64,000 nt of DNA from Thiohalocapsa sp. (GTDB lineage: Bacteria; Pseudomonadota; Gammaproteobacteria; Chromatiales; Chromatiaceae). The translations under genes and the position numbers were made by a program. How positions within the stretch are numbered: position 1 is the first letter of the stretch; each line of letters starts with the position of its first letter. The stretch is from the NCBI GenBank assembly GCA_021736785.1, contig JAIPFF010000026.1, forward strand, positions 1 to 64,000, written 5' to 3'. Positions 1 through 8,298 of this stretch are shown piece after piece. Below the pieces are notes generated by a model, which was given only the letters and a program-made list of their open reading frames with translations, did not search any database and had not been told where the DNA came from.

Positions 1-854
1 GGCGGCTGCTTAGTGGTCAGGCGCGGGGTGAGGCGCGGGCGCGCTCGGCGGCGCCCGAGGCCGCCGGAGCCGGCGCTACGCCGGAATGGCCGTTATTCGT
101 GCTGCCGCTGCCGGCCGCCGCCGCCGCGCTGATGGCGCTGGTGCAGGGGCAGCTTGGCCTGTTGATCGGCGATGTATCGGGCTACGGGCTGATGCTCGGC
201 GGTGCGCTGCTGGTGCGGCGCGGGCTCGCCGACGAGGCGTCCGGGGTCGGCACGGGTGCGTGGTGGCGGACTTGGCCACCGAAGACCGTCGGCGCGGTGC
301 TGATCGCGCTCGGCAGCGGCGTGACGGCCTGGCTCGGTGTCGGGCATCATCCGGCCATCGCGGTTGCCTTCGCCGCGGTGACGCTGCTCGGCTTGCATTT
401 GGTCTATGGTCTGGACCTATCGCTCCCCCGTCGTCCGGCGGGGGTGGGCAGTTACGGTTCGGAGTCGCTGCGGCGCGCCGCGCACTCTATCGCCGCCATC
501 GAGCAGGCGAGCCGGGACATCCGCCAGCCCGAGCTGGACGCGCGGCTCGCCAGCATCGCCACGCTGGCGCGGGAGATTCTGCGCCGCGTCCAAGACGACC
601 CGCGGGACCTGTGGCGGGCACGCAAGTTTTTGAACGTGTATCTGGACGGCGTGCAGCGCGTGGTCGAGGGCTATGCGAAGACCAACGGCCAGGTCGCGGC
701 GCCGGAGCTCGACCAGCGCTTCCGCCACGCCCTGGAGACCGTGGAGGCCGCCTTCCGCGAGCAGCGCCAGGTGCTGTTGGAGCGGGACGTCGAGGATCTG
801 GACGTTCAGATCGAGGTGCTGACCCGGCAGTTGGAGCGCGAGGGCATCCTTTAG
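1..854 (+). CDS. XpaC-like (5-bromo-4-chloroindolyl phosphate hydrolysis family) membrane protein, 5' partial
   Basis: The frame is open from the left edge of the window to a TAG at 852-854, so the true start lies outside; a GTG at 99 is only an internal candidate. The visible 283 residues begin with an Ala-rich stretch, then hydrophobic segments (around VLPLPAAAAALMAL, AVLIALGSGVTAWLGV and AIAVAFAAVTLLGLHLVYGL). A soluble, helical, Arg/Glu-rich C-terminal half follows, containing DDPRDLWRARKFLNVYLDG and ending in a likely coiled coil. This two-part layout fits the XpaC family, whose members are named for a phosphatase-related phenotype but have no secure biochemical role and often sit beside TelA-type proteins. 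Here the next gene on the same strand, 176 bp away, is a ParA-like ATPase. Family call moderate, function unknown. Confidence 0.7.
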   Translation, partial: RLLSGQARGEARARSAAPEAAGAGATPEWPLFVLPLPAAAAALMALVQGQLGLLIGDVSGYGLMLGGALLVRRGLADEASGVGTGAWWRTWPPKTVGAVLIALGSGVTAWLGVGHHPAIAVAFAAVTLLGLHLVYGLDLSLPRRPAGVGSYGSESLRRAAHSIAAIEQASRDIRQPELDARLASIATLAREILRRVQDDPRDLWRARKFLNVYLDGVQRVVEGYAKTNGQVAAPELDQRFRHALETVEAAFREQRQVLLERDVEDLDVQIEVLTRQLEREGIL

Positions 855-1030
855 CCGCCGGCGGCGGTGGCTCGGGTCAGCGCGAAGCGCCGGGTGCCGG
901 GCAGGCCCGGTGCTGCCGGGGACGGCCCGGTGAAGCGGTTCGCGGCGCAACCTCTGCTTGACAGCCTCGGAGCGCGCAATACGATCGCGCTGTGTTGAGT
1001 AGCTTTCCATCGACATGCGGGGTGTACGGC

Positions 1031-1810
1031 ATGAGTCGGATCCATTTCATCGGCGGCGAGAAGGGCGGCGTGGGCAAGTCGGTGCTGGCCCGGCTGCTGG
1101 CGCAGTATCACATCGACCGGGAGCTGCCGTTCCGGGTCTTCGACAGCGACCGCTCCCACGGCGCCATGATGCGCTTCTACGGGGACTACACCACGCCCGT
1201 CGCCCTTGACGACTTCGCGGGCGCGGACCTGCTCATGGAGGCGGCGGTGGAGCGTCCGCAGAACGTGCTGGTGGACCTGGCGGCGCAGACCTCCCGGCCC
1301 CTTTTCCGGTGGATGAGCGATAACGATCTGCTCGGGCTGGCGGCGGAGGAGGGGGTCGGCGTGGTCCTTTGGCACGTGATGGACGACGGCGCGGACGGCA
1401 TCGGGCTGCTGGAGCAGCTGTTTGCGCAGTTTCCGATCGGCGCCCGGTACGTGGTGGCCAAGAACCTGGGCCGCGGCAAGGACTTCTCCGCCTTCGAGGC
1501 GTCCGCGGCCCGCGCGAGCGCCGATGCCCTGGGTGCCCGGGTCATCGAGCTGCCGGAGCTGCACCCGGCGACCATGCGCAAGCTGGACCACGACAACCTG
1601 AGCTTCTGGGCCGCGGCCAACAACAAAGAGGCGGGCTTGGGGCTGATGGAGCGCCAGCGGATCAAGGTCTTCATGCGCAAGGCCTACCAGCAGTTCGATG
1701 CTGCCGGGGCGTCGCTGTTTGCCGGGACGCCGGCGGCCGGCGAGGGTCCGGCGCCGCAGGGTCCAAACCCGGATTCGGTGCCCGAGCCGGTGCCCGAGCC
1801 CGCCGCCTAA
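1031..1810 (+). CDS. ParA/MinD-like P-loop ATPase
   Basis: The 259-residue protein carries a deviant Walker A motif, KGGVGKS, at residues 11-17, directly after a short beta strand, as in ParA/MinD/CobQ-type ATPases. The body resembles nucleotide-binding proteins found on mobilisable elements (FRVFDSDRSHGAMMRFYG holds the likely Walker A' region; NVLVDLAAQ the Walker B-like strand). The last 40 residues are a Pro/Glu/Ala-rich tail with a VPEPVPEP repeat and are probably disordered. ATG 1031 is preferred over upstream codons because the conserved fold begins there. The gene follows the XpaC-like gene on the same strand, so co-transcription is possible. I see no ParB partner or centromere-like repeats, so a partition role is not supported; it could also regulate or localise a membrane partner. 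Confidence 0.75.
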   Translation: MSRIHFIGGEKGGVGKSVLARLLAQYHIDRELPFRVFDSDRSHGAMMRFYGDYTTPVALDDFAGADLLMEAAVERPQNVLVDLAAQTSRPLFRWMSDNDLLGLAAEEGVGVVLWHVMDDGADGIGLLEQLFAQFPIGARYVVAKNLGRGKDFSAFEASAARASADALGARVIELPELHPATMRKLDHDNLSFWAAANNKEAGLGLMERQRIKVFMRKAYQQFDAAGASLFAGTPAAGEGPAPQGPNPDSVPEPVPEPAA

Positions 1811-1919
1811 GCCAGCCGCCCGATCCAGCGGCCCGATCCGACCGCCCGAGCGGCCCGTTCGGGCCGTCGTCGGCGGCAGTACGCGAGGCCCCGGTCGCGC
1901 CTTGCGCCGCTGCGCCCTT

Positions 1920-2597
1920 CTAAAGCGGAATCCGGTCGAAGCGTGTTACCCGCCGGTGCGCGGCGGCGAGCCCCGGGGCGCCGTCGCGCACGACCCAGAC
2001 TGTCTGCCAGCCCGCCTCGCGGGCCGCGTCGAGCTCCTCGCGCACGTCGGACAGGAACAGGATGTGCCCGGGCGGCGTGCCGATGGCCTCGGCGATGCGC
2101 CGGTAGGAGCCGACCTCGCGCTTGTGGCCGACGTGGGTATCGAAATAGCCGGACAGCAGCGGCGTCAGATCCCCATCGACGGTGTGGCCGTAGATGAGCC
2201 GCTGCGCATGCGCGGAGCCCGATGAGTAGATGTAGAGCCGCAGGCCCATGGCGTGCCAGGCTCGCAGTGCCGGGGCCACGTCCGGGTACAGGTGGCTCAC
2301 CAGCTCGCCACTGCGGTAGCCCTCCTCCCAGATGAGCCCCTGCAGGGACTTCAGCGGCGTGACCTTCTGGTCCCGCTCCATCCAGTGGCACATGCGCACC
2401 ACCACGGCCTCGTCGTTCCAGACGCCGCCCGCCTCCCTCGCCTCGTCCATGATGGTCGCGACCTCGGGCTCGTCGCGATGCCCGCGGACGTAGTTGGGCA
2501 GGCGCTCGCGCGCATAGGGATAGAGCACGTCGGTCGCGAAGGCGACGGAGGTGGTCGTGCCCTCGATATCCAGGACAACGGCGTCGATCGGCAGCAT
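1920..2597 (-). CDS. mtnC: Acireductone synthase (enolase-phosphatase E1)
   Basis: This 225-residue HAD-superfamily enzyme converts 2,3-diketo-5-methylthiopentyl-1-phosphate to acireductone in the methionine salvage pathway, acting as enolase and phosphatase in the cytosol. The HAD motif I is DIEGTTT (nucleophile Asp10, Glu12), the hallmark of MtnC. Motif II is IYSSGSAHAQ, and the C-terminal DVREELDAAREAGWQTV supplies the motif IV Asp and the loop after it. Length matches the family. The start ATG is preceded by a purine-rich GGAG/CGAGAG stretch. No other methionine-salvage gene (mtnA, mtnD, mtnB) is adjacent in this window, so the pathway must be dispersed. Its 3' end faces the ParA-like gene convergently. 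Confidence 0.95.
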   Translation of the reverse strand: MLPIDAVVLDIEGTTTSVAFATDVLYPYARERLPNYVRGHRDEPEVATIMDEAREAGGVWNDEAVVVRMCHWMERDQKVTPLKSLQGLIWEEGYRSGELVSHLYPDVAPALRAWHAMGLRLYIYSSGSAHAQRLIYGHTVDGDLTPLLSGYFDTHVGHKREVGSYRRIAEAIGTPPGHILFLSDVREELDAAREAGWQTVWVVRDGAPGLAAAHRRVTRFDRIPL

Positions 2598-2975
2598 CTC
2601 TCGGGGCTCCGTTGCGGCGGCGGTTTGCCGTCGAGCCGCCTATGTTAGCCGGGATCGGGCGTCCGGTGAGCATCGGCGGACCTCGCGGCGCCTGTACTCG
2701 GCATCGGTACTCGGCGTCGCTGCTCGGCATCGGTCGCCTCGCGGGGGCCTCTGTCGACGCCCGGGAATTCGCCCGTGCCGGCGGCGTCGACAAGGAAAGC
2801 GAATGCCGCGCTTGCGCTTTCCGCACTGAATACTCGGCTAGCAATGCCGATACTTCAGCGTCTCCCCCGCGGCATCCGGCTACAGTGCACTCGGCCAGCC
2901 GAGCTGTACGAGCGGGTGTTCGACGCGGCCGGGGGTACGCCAACGATACAACAGGGCCAAACGGAGAAGCATCGA
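2598..2975. other. Divergent intergenic region between mtnC and the vWA gene
   Basis: This 378-bp stretch separates two genes transcribed away from each other, so it should hold both promoters. The frame of the vWA gene stays open back to 2775, but a secretion signal and a GGAG ribosome-binding site place the real start at 2976. It contains an imperfect 13-bp tandem repeat, annotated separately. No RNA gene or clear sigma-70 promoter was recognised. Confidence 0.5.
2695..2733. repeat. Imperfect 13-bp tandem repeat, three copies
   Basis: Three consecutive 13-bp units read TACTCGGCATCGG, TACTCGGCGTCGC and TGCTCGGCATCGG. They lie in the divergent intergenic region upstream of mtnC and the vWA gene. 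A related TACTCGGCTAGCA follows near 2829. The phase is not close to the 10-11 bp of a helical turn. It may be simple slippage rather than an operator array. Confidence 0.55.
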
Positions 2976-4775
2976 ATGACCGGACGCTCCTTTCTCACTG
3001 CAAGCCGCATTGCGTTATCGGGCTTGCTGGCGCTCGGCAGCGTTCCGCTGCAGGCGCTCGAGCAAGATCGATATATGCTGGTCCTCGACGCCTCCAACAG
3101 CATGTGGGGCCAGATCGAGGGGCGCTCGAAAATGGATCTCGCCCGAGAGGTGATCGGCGACTTGGCTCGGGATTGGCCAACCGATCGACCAATGGGCCTG
3201 GTCGCCTACGGGCATCGCGACAAGCGTTGCAGTGATATCGAAACCCTGGTGCCTGCCGAGACCTTCGATGCGGACAGGTTCGTGGGCAGCATCGACGCCC
3301 TCAGGCCGCGCGGCCGCACCCCTTTGACCGCCTCGCTTCGCCATGCAGCAGAGGCGCTCGACTACCGCAATCAACCGGCCACGCTCATTGTCGTCAGCGA
3401 CGGGGTGGAGAGCTGCGGTGAGGACCCCTGTGCCCTGATGCGACAGCTCGAGGCCGACAATCCCTCGCTGACCGTACATGTCGTCGGCTTCGGCCTCGCC
3501 GCCGATGCAGCCGACAGCCAGCTAGCCTGCATCGCCGAGCTCAGTGGCGGGCGTTACTTCACTGCCGGCAACCAGAGCGAGCTCTATCAGGTCGCCGGAG
3601 CGATTTTCGCGGCAACTGTCGGTGATGCGGTGCAGGCCGAGCGTCTGCAGATCGCGCAGGAGCGCGCACTCCGGGCCCAAATCGACAAGCTCGACAGCGC
3701 CCTGGCAAGTGACCGGCTCGAGCAGGCGGAGCAGGCGCTGCAAGGGGTGCAGGGTCTGGTGGCCGACATGCCGGAGCAACGCAAGGCGCTGCGCGACCTT
3801 GAAGATCGGCTCGAGGAGCTACGGACGGCTCGATTGAATCAGGAGCCCATCGACACCGCCGCCGTCGTGGCGCCGGGGGCCGAAACTGCCGGCGACCTAC
3901 AAGACGCAGACGACGCAGGAGACGCGCAACGCGGCGACCGAGAGGTCTCCGGCCCGGGCGGTGACGAGACCGGAGCAGGGACGGGGCCCGACGGCGTTGC
4001 GCAGGCGGGTGTTTACGCGGCCGAGCAAGCCGGGCCGCAGACGGCGCCCCGGCGGGAGGCCGCGGCGCCGCGTGCGCCGTACGAACCCGAAATGATCAGC
4101 CTCCCCGGCGGCTGCATTCAGATGGGCAGCCCTTCCGACGAGCAAGGCAGGGAGTACAACGAGCGTCGGCATCGGGTCTGTGTGGAGGACTTCAGCATCG
4201 GCAAATACGAAGTAACTCAAGCGCAGTGGCAGGCGGTGATGGGCAGCGATCCATCCCGATTCGGCAACTGCGATGACTGTCCGGTGGAGAGCGTGTCCTG
4301 GACCGAAGCCAATGACTATATCGCCGTGCTCAATGCAAGCACGGGCCAGCGCTACCGGCTGCCGACCGAAGCGGAATGGGAATATGCGGCGCGCGCGGGG
4401 ACGACGACACCGTTCTGGAGCGGGACTTGTATCCATACAGACCAGGCAAATTACGCCGGCGAGTACGACTACGACGGCTGCGGGGCGAAGACCGGCGCTC
4501 ACCGGCGGAAAACGTTGCCGGTCGGCAGTCTGCGGAGCAATCCTTGGGGGCTGTACGATGTAGCGGGTAATGTCGCCGAATGGACCTGCTCGGCCTATGA
4601 TGCGGATTACGAGGGCGCCGAGCAACGATGCGAGAGCACTGTTTTTTCCGGCCGCGTGGTGCTGCGGGGCGGCTCTTGGTACAACAGCCCGCGCTGGTTG
4701 CGCTCCGCGGCTCGCGCTTGGTTGCCCGCCGGCCATCAGGTCCACGATCTCGGCTTTCGCCTTGTCCGGGATTGA
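2976..4775 (+). CDS. Secreted von Willebrand factor A / SUMF1-like (FGE-sulfatase) fusion protein
   Basis: ATG 2976 is chosen because GGAG lies at 2962 and the following 27 residues form a signal peptide ending in PLQA. Of 599 residues, 30-210 are a vWA domain with an intact MIDAS start DASNS (residues 38-42), predicted to bind a metal ion and a protein ligand. Residues about 221-288 form a Glu/Arg/Leu-rich coiled coil, 290-370 are an acidic Gly/Ala linker, and 372-599 are a formylglycine-generating-enzyme fold (IGKYEVTQAQWQAVMG, YRLPTEAEWEYAARAG, GLYDVAGNVAEW, VLRGGSWYNSPRW). The position of the catalytic cysteine pair of true FGEs after RGGS is occupied by Asn/Trp, so formylglycine synthesis is unlikely; a sugar- or protein-binding role is more plausible. 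It faces a FecR-domain gene convergently. Confidence 0.85.
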   Translation: MTGRSFLTASRIALSGLLALGSVPLQALEQDRYMLVLDASNSMWGQIEGRSKMDLAREVIGDLARDWPTDRPMGLVAYGHRDKRCSDIETLVPAETFDADRFVGSIDALRPRGRTPLTASLRHAAEALDYRNQPATLIVVSDGVESCGEDPCALMRQLEADNPSLTVHVVGFGLAADAADSQLACIAELSGGRYFTAGNQSELYQVAGAIFAATVGDAVQAERLQIAQERALRAQIDKLDSALASDRLEQAEQALQGVQGLVADMPEQRKALRDLEDRLEELRTARLNQEPIDTAAVVAPGAETAGDLQDADDAGDAQRGDREVSGPGGDETGAGTGPDGVAQAGVYAAEQAGPQTAPRREAAAPRAPYEPEMISLPGGCIQMGSPSDEQGREYNERRHRVCVEDFSIGKYEVTQAQWQAVMGSDPSRFGNCDDCPVESVSWTEANDYIAVLNASTGQRYRLPTEAEWEYAARAGTTTPFWSGTCIHTDQANYAGEYDYDGCGAKTGAHRRKTLPVGSLRSNPWGLYDVAGNVAEWTCSAYDADYEGAEQRCESTVFSGRVVLRGGSWYNSPRWLRSAARAWLPAGHQVHDLGFRLVRD

Positions 4776-4840
4776 CCTGATCGAAACGGGAATCCCGGTG
4801 CGATTTTTGTCCTGGATGCACACCCGCGGCAGGGCTGGGG

Positions 4841-5470
4841 TCAGTCGAGCGCAACCATATCCAGGGCGCGCTGCACCTTGGCCGCCCCCCAGACCTTTCG
4901 CGGCGAGAGCGAGCCATCCTGCTGGATCATCGTGCCCTCGCCGGCGCGCAGCCTCACTTGGCCTGTCGGATTACCGACAAGCACCTCGCCGTCCACCACC
5001 AGCACGCCGGTCGCACCATCGATGGGGCCGACCCAGACGTGGGTGCCGCGCACGCCCAGGATGGCCACCGGCGTTTTGATCAGCACCCGCCGGCGCTCCT
5101 CGCCGCGCAGCTTGTCGCCGATAAACAGCAGTGCGCCCTTGAGCAGGTTCAGCGTGGCGTCGGTGCCGGTCTGCGGCGAATAGACGAATTCGTCCAACCG
5201 CAGCTCCGCATTTGACCCCATGGTGATCGTGGAGGCATCCGCCAACGCCACCCGGAGCCGGGCTGCCTCCCCGGTGCGCAACAGGTCCAGGTAGTAGACT
5301 GACGCGGTGCGCTGGAGGCTGCGCTCGTCGCCGGCGAAGTGGGCGCTTGCCGGGGCCTCGACACGGTCTACCGCGCCGACCTTTGCGCGTTGCACGTCGT
5401 CCGCATGGGCGAGCATGCAGAGTGGCAGGGCGATCGAGACGGCGATCGCCGCCGTCATTCCGTTAGACAT
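4841..5470 (-). CDS. Periplasmic FecR-domain protein
   Basis: The 209-residue protein starts at ATG 5470 with a signal peptide (about residues 1-24, ending LCMLAHA). The frame is open further upstream, but that sequence is not membrane-like. The core is a FecR domain: ASTITMGSNAELRLDEFVY followed by the beta-rich stretch GALLFIGDKLRG and KTPVAILGVRGTHVWVGP. Unlike classical FecR anti-sigma regulators it lacks an N-terminal cytoplasmic sigma-binding region and an internal membrane helix. Secreted FecR proteins of this kind are repeatedly found next to CHASE2-containing adenylate/guanylate cyclases. Here such a cyclase is transcribed divergently with its start about 160 bp away. A ligand-binding partner of the CHASE2 sensor is therefore the best inference. 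Confident on family, not on ligand. Confidence 0.85.
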   Translation of the reverse strand: MSNGMTAAIAVSIALPLCMLAHADDVQRAKVGAVDRVEAPASAHFAGDERSLQRTASVYYLDLLRTGEAARLRVALADASTITMGSNAELRLDEFVYSPQTGTDATLNLLKGALLFIGDKLRGEERRRVLIKTPVAILGVRGTHVWVGPIDGATGVLVVDGEVLVGNPTGQVRLRAGEGTMIQQDGSLSPRKVWGAAKVQRALDMVALD

Positions 5471-5631
5471 CGGTAAGGTACCCCCATGCGAGCCTTCGGC
5501 TATCTGAGCTTGCGCCGGTGTGAAGTCGGCCGCTTCCCCGAGCGCGCGTCGGGGTGTGGCGCGGCGATCATGCGGGGCAAGCACGCTCTGGGCTCGATGA
5601 TCGCAGGTCTCGTGCGGCGGATGAAGTGCGG

Positions 5632-7761
5632 ATGCGGCGGGGGCAGTACGTGATCGGGACAGGGGCAACGAAAGGGAGGTTGCTGCCGCCGCTGCTCGCG
5701 GCGGCGTTGCTGGCCATTGCGCTGTATGCCCAGTTCTGCTGCCCGCAGGGCTTCTCGGCCATGCGCAATCTGCTCTTCGACGCCTACATGGCGGTTTTTC
5801 CCGCCGCGCCGCAAGCCCCGGTCACTATCGTCGAGATCGACGAGCAAGCGCTGATGGAGCACGGCCCCTGGCCTTGGCCGCCGGCGACCCTCGGCACGTT
5901 GCTGGAGCGGCTCGCAACCGCGGGCGCCGGCACGGCCGCGCTGACGATGATCCCGTCGACGGAGGCCGGGCACGGCGCGCACTCGGGGCCTGACCGGCAC
6001 GTCCGCGGGCCGGGCGCACCTCCAGACCCGCTGGCCGAGGGACTCGCGCTCCTGCCCACCGTGGTCGGCTATGCGCTGACGGATCAGGGCGGGAGCGGCG
6101 CGCCGCCGCCTCGGCGCGTCGGGCTCGCCGTGGTGGGCGTGGCGCCGGCGCGCCTGCACAAGCGCCTGCCCGCAAGCCTGCTCCCGTCGGCGGCGAGTGT
6201 CGGCACGGCCGCGGGCTTGGGCGCATTGAACGTTTTCCCCGATCCTGACGGTCGGGTGCGCCGCATGCCGCTGGTGGTGCAGATGGGTGACGAGCTCTTC
6301 CCGTCCCTGTCCGCCGAGGTGTTGCGCGTGGCCACCGGTGCCGGCTCCTATCTGGTCCGCGCCGCGGCCGACGCGGGCGCCGATGCGCCCCTGTCCATCA
6401 GGATCGGTGCGCGGATCGTGCCCCTCGACGACAACGGCGAGATCTGGCTGCACTACGCGCCGCGCGCGGCCTTGCCCGTGCTGGGTGCTGCCGAGGTCAT
6501 GGCGGGAGCGGTGCCGGCGCCGCAGTTGGCGGATCGCATCGTGCTGGTTGCCGTCTCCGCGCCGGGTATCGGTAGCCGTGTCGTCTCGCCGTCGGGCGAG
6601 GCGCTGAGCGCGGCGGTGATCCACGCGCAGGCAGTGAGCCAACTGTTGGCCGGTGCCCACCCCGTGCGCCCGCGGTGGGCACCGGGAGCCGAGGCGATCG
6701 CGGGTGCGCTGGCGTCCCTGCTGCTGATCCTGCTGTCGTTGCGCTTGCGCGGCGCTTGGCTGGTGTTGTCGGGACTGCTGCTGGTGGCGGCGGTGCTTGC
6801 CGGCGGCTTCTGGTCGTTTCGACAGCACCTGCTGCTGTTCGACGCGCTCACGCCCGCCGCCACCATCGTCGCCGTCTTCACGGTGTTGTCCCTGTCCAGC
6901 TATGTCGTCACGGAGCGCGAGCGGCGGTTCATAGAGCGCGCCTTCTCGAGCTTCGTCTCGCCGAATTTGGTTCGCTACCTGATGCGCCACCCCGAGCAAC
7001 TGCGCCTGCGCGGAGAGCGCCGGGAATGCAGTTTCGTCATGACGGATCTGGCCGGCTTCACGCCGATGGTGGAGCGATCCGCACCCGAGGCGCTGGTGGA
7101 TCTGCTCAATGACTATCTGGACGGGCTCATCCGCATTGCCTTTCAGCACGACGGTACGCTCGAGCGCATCGTCGGCGACGCCGTGTCGGTCCATTTCTCG
7201 GCGCCGGTGGTCCAGCCCGATCACGCCGCGCGGGCACTCGCCTGTGCGCTCGACATCGACCGCTTCGCCGCGGATTTCGCGGCGCGCATGCGCGGCGATG
7301 GCATCGCCTTCGGCGATACGCGCATCGGCGTGCATACGGGAGAGGTTATCGTCGGCAACTTCGGCGGCCGCAGCCAACTCGACTATCGGGCCTTCGGCGA
7401 CCCCATCAACACCACGGCACGGCTCGAGTCCGCGAATCGGTTCTTCGGCACCCGCATCGCCGTCAGCGCCCGGACCGTGGCGCAATGCGGGCAGACACCG
7501 CTGCGGCCCATCGGCTCCCTGATGCTCAAGGGCAAGCGCACGCCCATCGAGACCTTCACGCCGCTGGCCGAGCAGGAAATCGCCAGCGGGCTCGCGGACG
7601 CCTACGCCCGCGCCTATCGCTTGGCGGAACGACACGATCCGGGTGCGCGCGCGGCCTTCGAGGACTGCGCGGCACGCTTTCCGCATGACGCTCTCGCGCA
7701 CTTCCATCTGGAGCGCCTGCGCCGTGGCGAGTTTGGCGTCGAGATCCGTCTCGAAAAATGA
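5632..7761 (+). CDS. CHASE2-domain class III adenylate/guanylate cyclase
   Basis: The 709-residue membrane protein has one N-terminal helix (LLPPLLAAALLAIALYAQF), an extracytoplasmic CHASE2 sensor domain (about residues 50-340), two or three helices (about 349-426) and a cytoplasmic class III cyclase domain (about 460-640). Catalytic landmarks are the first metal Asp in FVMTDLAGFT, the second in VGDAVSVHFSAP, and the transition-state pair in INTTARLES. The adenine-selecting Lys of LxKxxGD is Arg here (LERIVGD), while the Asp of DYRAFGD is kept, so ATP is the likely but not certain substrate. A GTG at 5554 would add 26 residues; neither start has a clear ribosome-binding site. The divergent FecR gene suggests a shared periplasmic signal. 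Confidence 0.85.
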   Translation: MRRGQYVIGTGATKGRLLPPLLAAALLAIALYAQFCCPQGFSAMRNLLFDAYMAVFPAAPQAPVTIVEIDEQALMEHGPWPWPPATLGTLLERLATAGAGTAALTMIPSTEAGHGAHSGPDRHVRGPGAPPDPLAEGLALLPTVVGYALTDQGGSGAPPPRRVGLAVVGVAPARLHKRLPASLLPSAASVGTAAGLGALNVFPDPDGRVRRMPLVVQMGDELFPSLSAEVLRVATGAGSYLVRAAADAGADAPLSIRIGARIVPLDDNGEIWLHYAPRAALPVLGAAEVMAGAVPAPQLADRIVLVAVSAPGIGSRVVSPSGEALSAAVIHAQAVSQLLAGAHPVRPRWAPGAEAIAGALASLLLILLSLRLRGAWLVLSGLLLVAAVLAGGFWSFRQHLLLFDALTPAATIVAVFTVLSLSSYVVTERERRFIERAFSSFVSPNLVRYLMRHPEQLRLRGERRECSFVMTDLAGFTPMVERSAPEALVDLLNDYLDGLIRIAFQHDGTLERIVGDAVSVHFSAPVVQPDHAARALACALDIDRFAADFAARMRGDGIAFGDTRIGVHTGEVIVGNFGGRSQLDYRAFGDPINTTARLESANRFFGTRIAVSARTVAQCGQTPLRPIGSLMLKGKRTPIETFTPLAEQEIASGLADAYARAYRLAERHDPGARAAFEDCAARFPHDALAHFHLERLRRGEFGVEIRLEK

Positions 7762-7956
7762 GCCGCACGCGACGGCGCGGCCGAGCACGGCGCATCGATT
7801 CGGCTGGAGCCGGGATTGCCGATACCGCCCGGCGATTCGATTTCCGGATTTTTTCCGGGCTTTCATCGGGGCTCGGACACACCGTCGGCGTCGTCGCCGG
7901 GGTGGCTGGCAGAAAACGGCAACCCGTCGGCCCGGTACCGTCCACCGGCTTTTCCT

Positions 7957-8298
7957 TCAACGGCGTCGTCGCTGGGGCTTGCTGGCGCGGGTCATCAACC
8001 ACTCGCCGATGTCGTCGCCATTGATGAAATTGCCGTCCGGGTCCCAGTAGACACCCGCTTGCCGGTCATGCAGCGCCCACGCGTCCCGGTTGAACTGGAA
8101 CGGCGTGATCGGCTTGGCTTCGTAGGTTCCGGCCATCGCCCAGCCGACAACCGGGTAGACGCGGATCCCGTCTTCGGCGCCGTGTGCAGTGAGCAGAACG
8201 ACATTGGGATTGTTGTTCGGTACGAGCTCGGTCAATGGTGCTTTCTCTTGCGAATGTGTCTGTATCGGCCTGCAGCGGGTTGCGACTGCCCACGGCAC
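7957..8298 (-). CDS. Hypothetical protein, 113 aa
   Basis: No family was recognised. The C-terminal 80 residues look like a folded small domain rich in aromatic residues (VVGWAMAGTYEAKPITPFQF, QAGVYWDPDGNFINGDDI), while the first 20 residues look less natural, so the true start may be internal, for example a GTG codon near LVPNNNPNVVLLTAHG. The frame has no signal peptide or membrane helix and ends in a KPQRRRR tail. It lies convergent to the cyclase gene, 195 bp away. The evidence that it is a gene is the protein-like composition of the second half only; it could be a shadow. Confidence 0.5.
   Translation of the reverse strand: MPWAVATRCRPIQTHSQEKAPLTELVPNNNPNVVLLTAHGAEDGIRVYPVVGWAMAGTYEAKPITPFQFNRDAWALHDRQAGVYWDPDGNFINGDDIGEWLMTRASKPQRRRR

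Noticed and set aside
4776-4840. CGGGAATCCCG hairpin with nearby Ts between the vWA and FecR genes
   Set aside because: Only four base pairs with a three-base loop and the T-run is displaced; too weak to call a terminator.
5500-7866. 788-codon minus-strand open frame
   Set aside because: It is antisense to the CHASE2 cyclase, is dominated by Arg, Gln, His and Gly, and has no domain; such frames are expected in high-GC DNA.
7758-8024. 88-codon frame overlapping the cyclase stop (ATGA)
   Set aside because: The overlap looks like coupling, but there is no ribosome-binding site and the peptide is Arg/Gly-rich without structure; the opposite strand has a better candidate.
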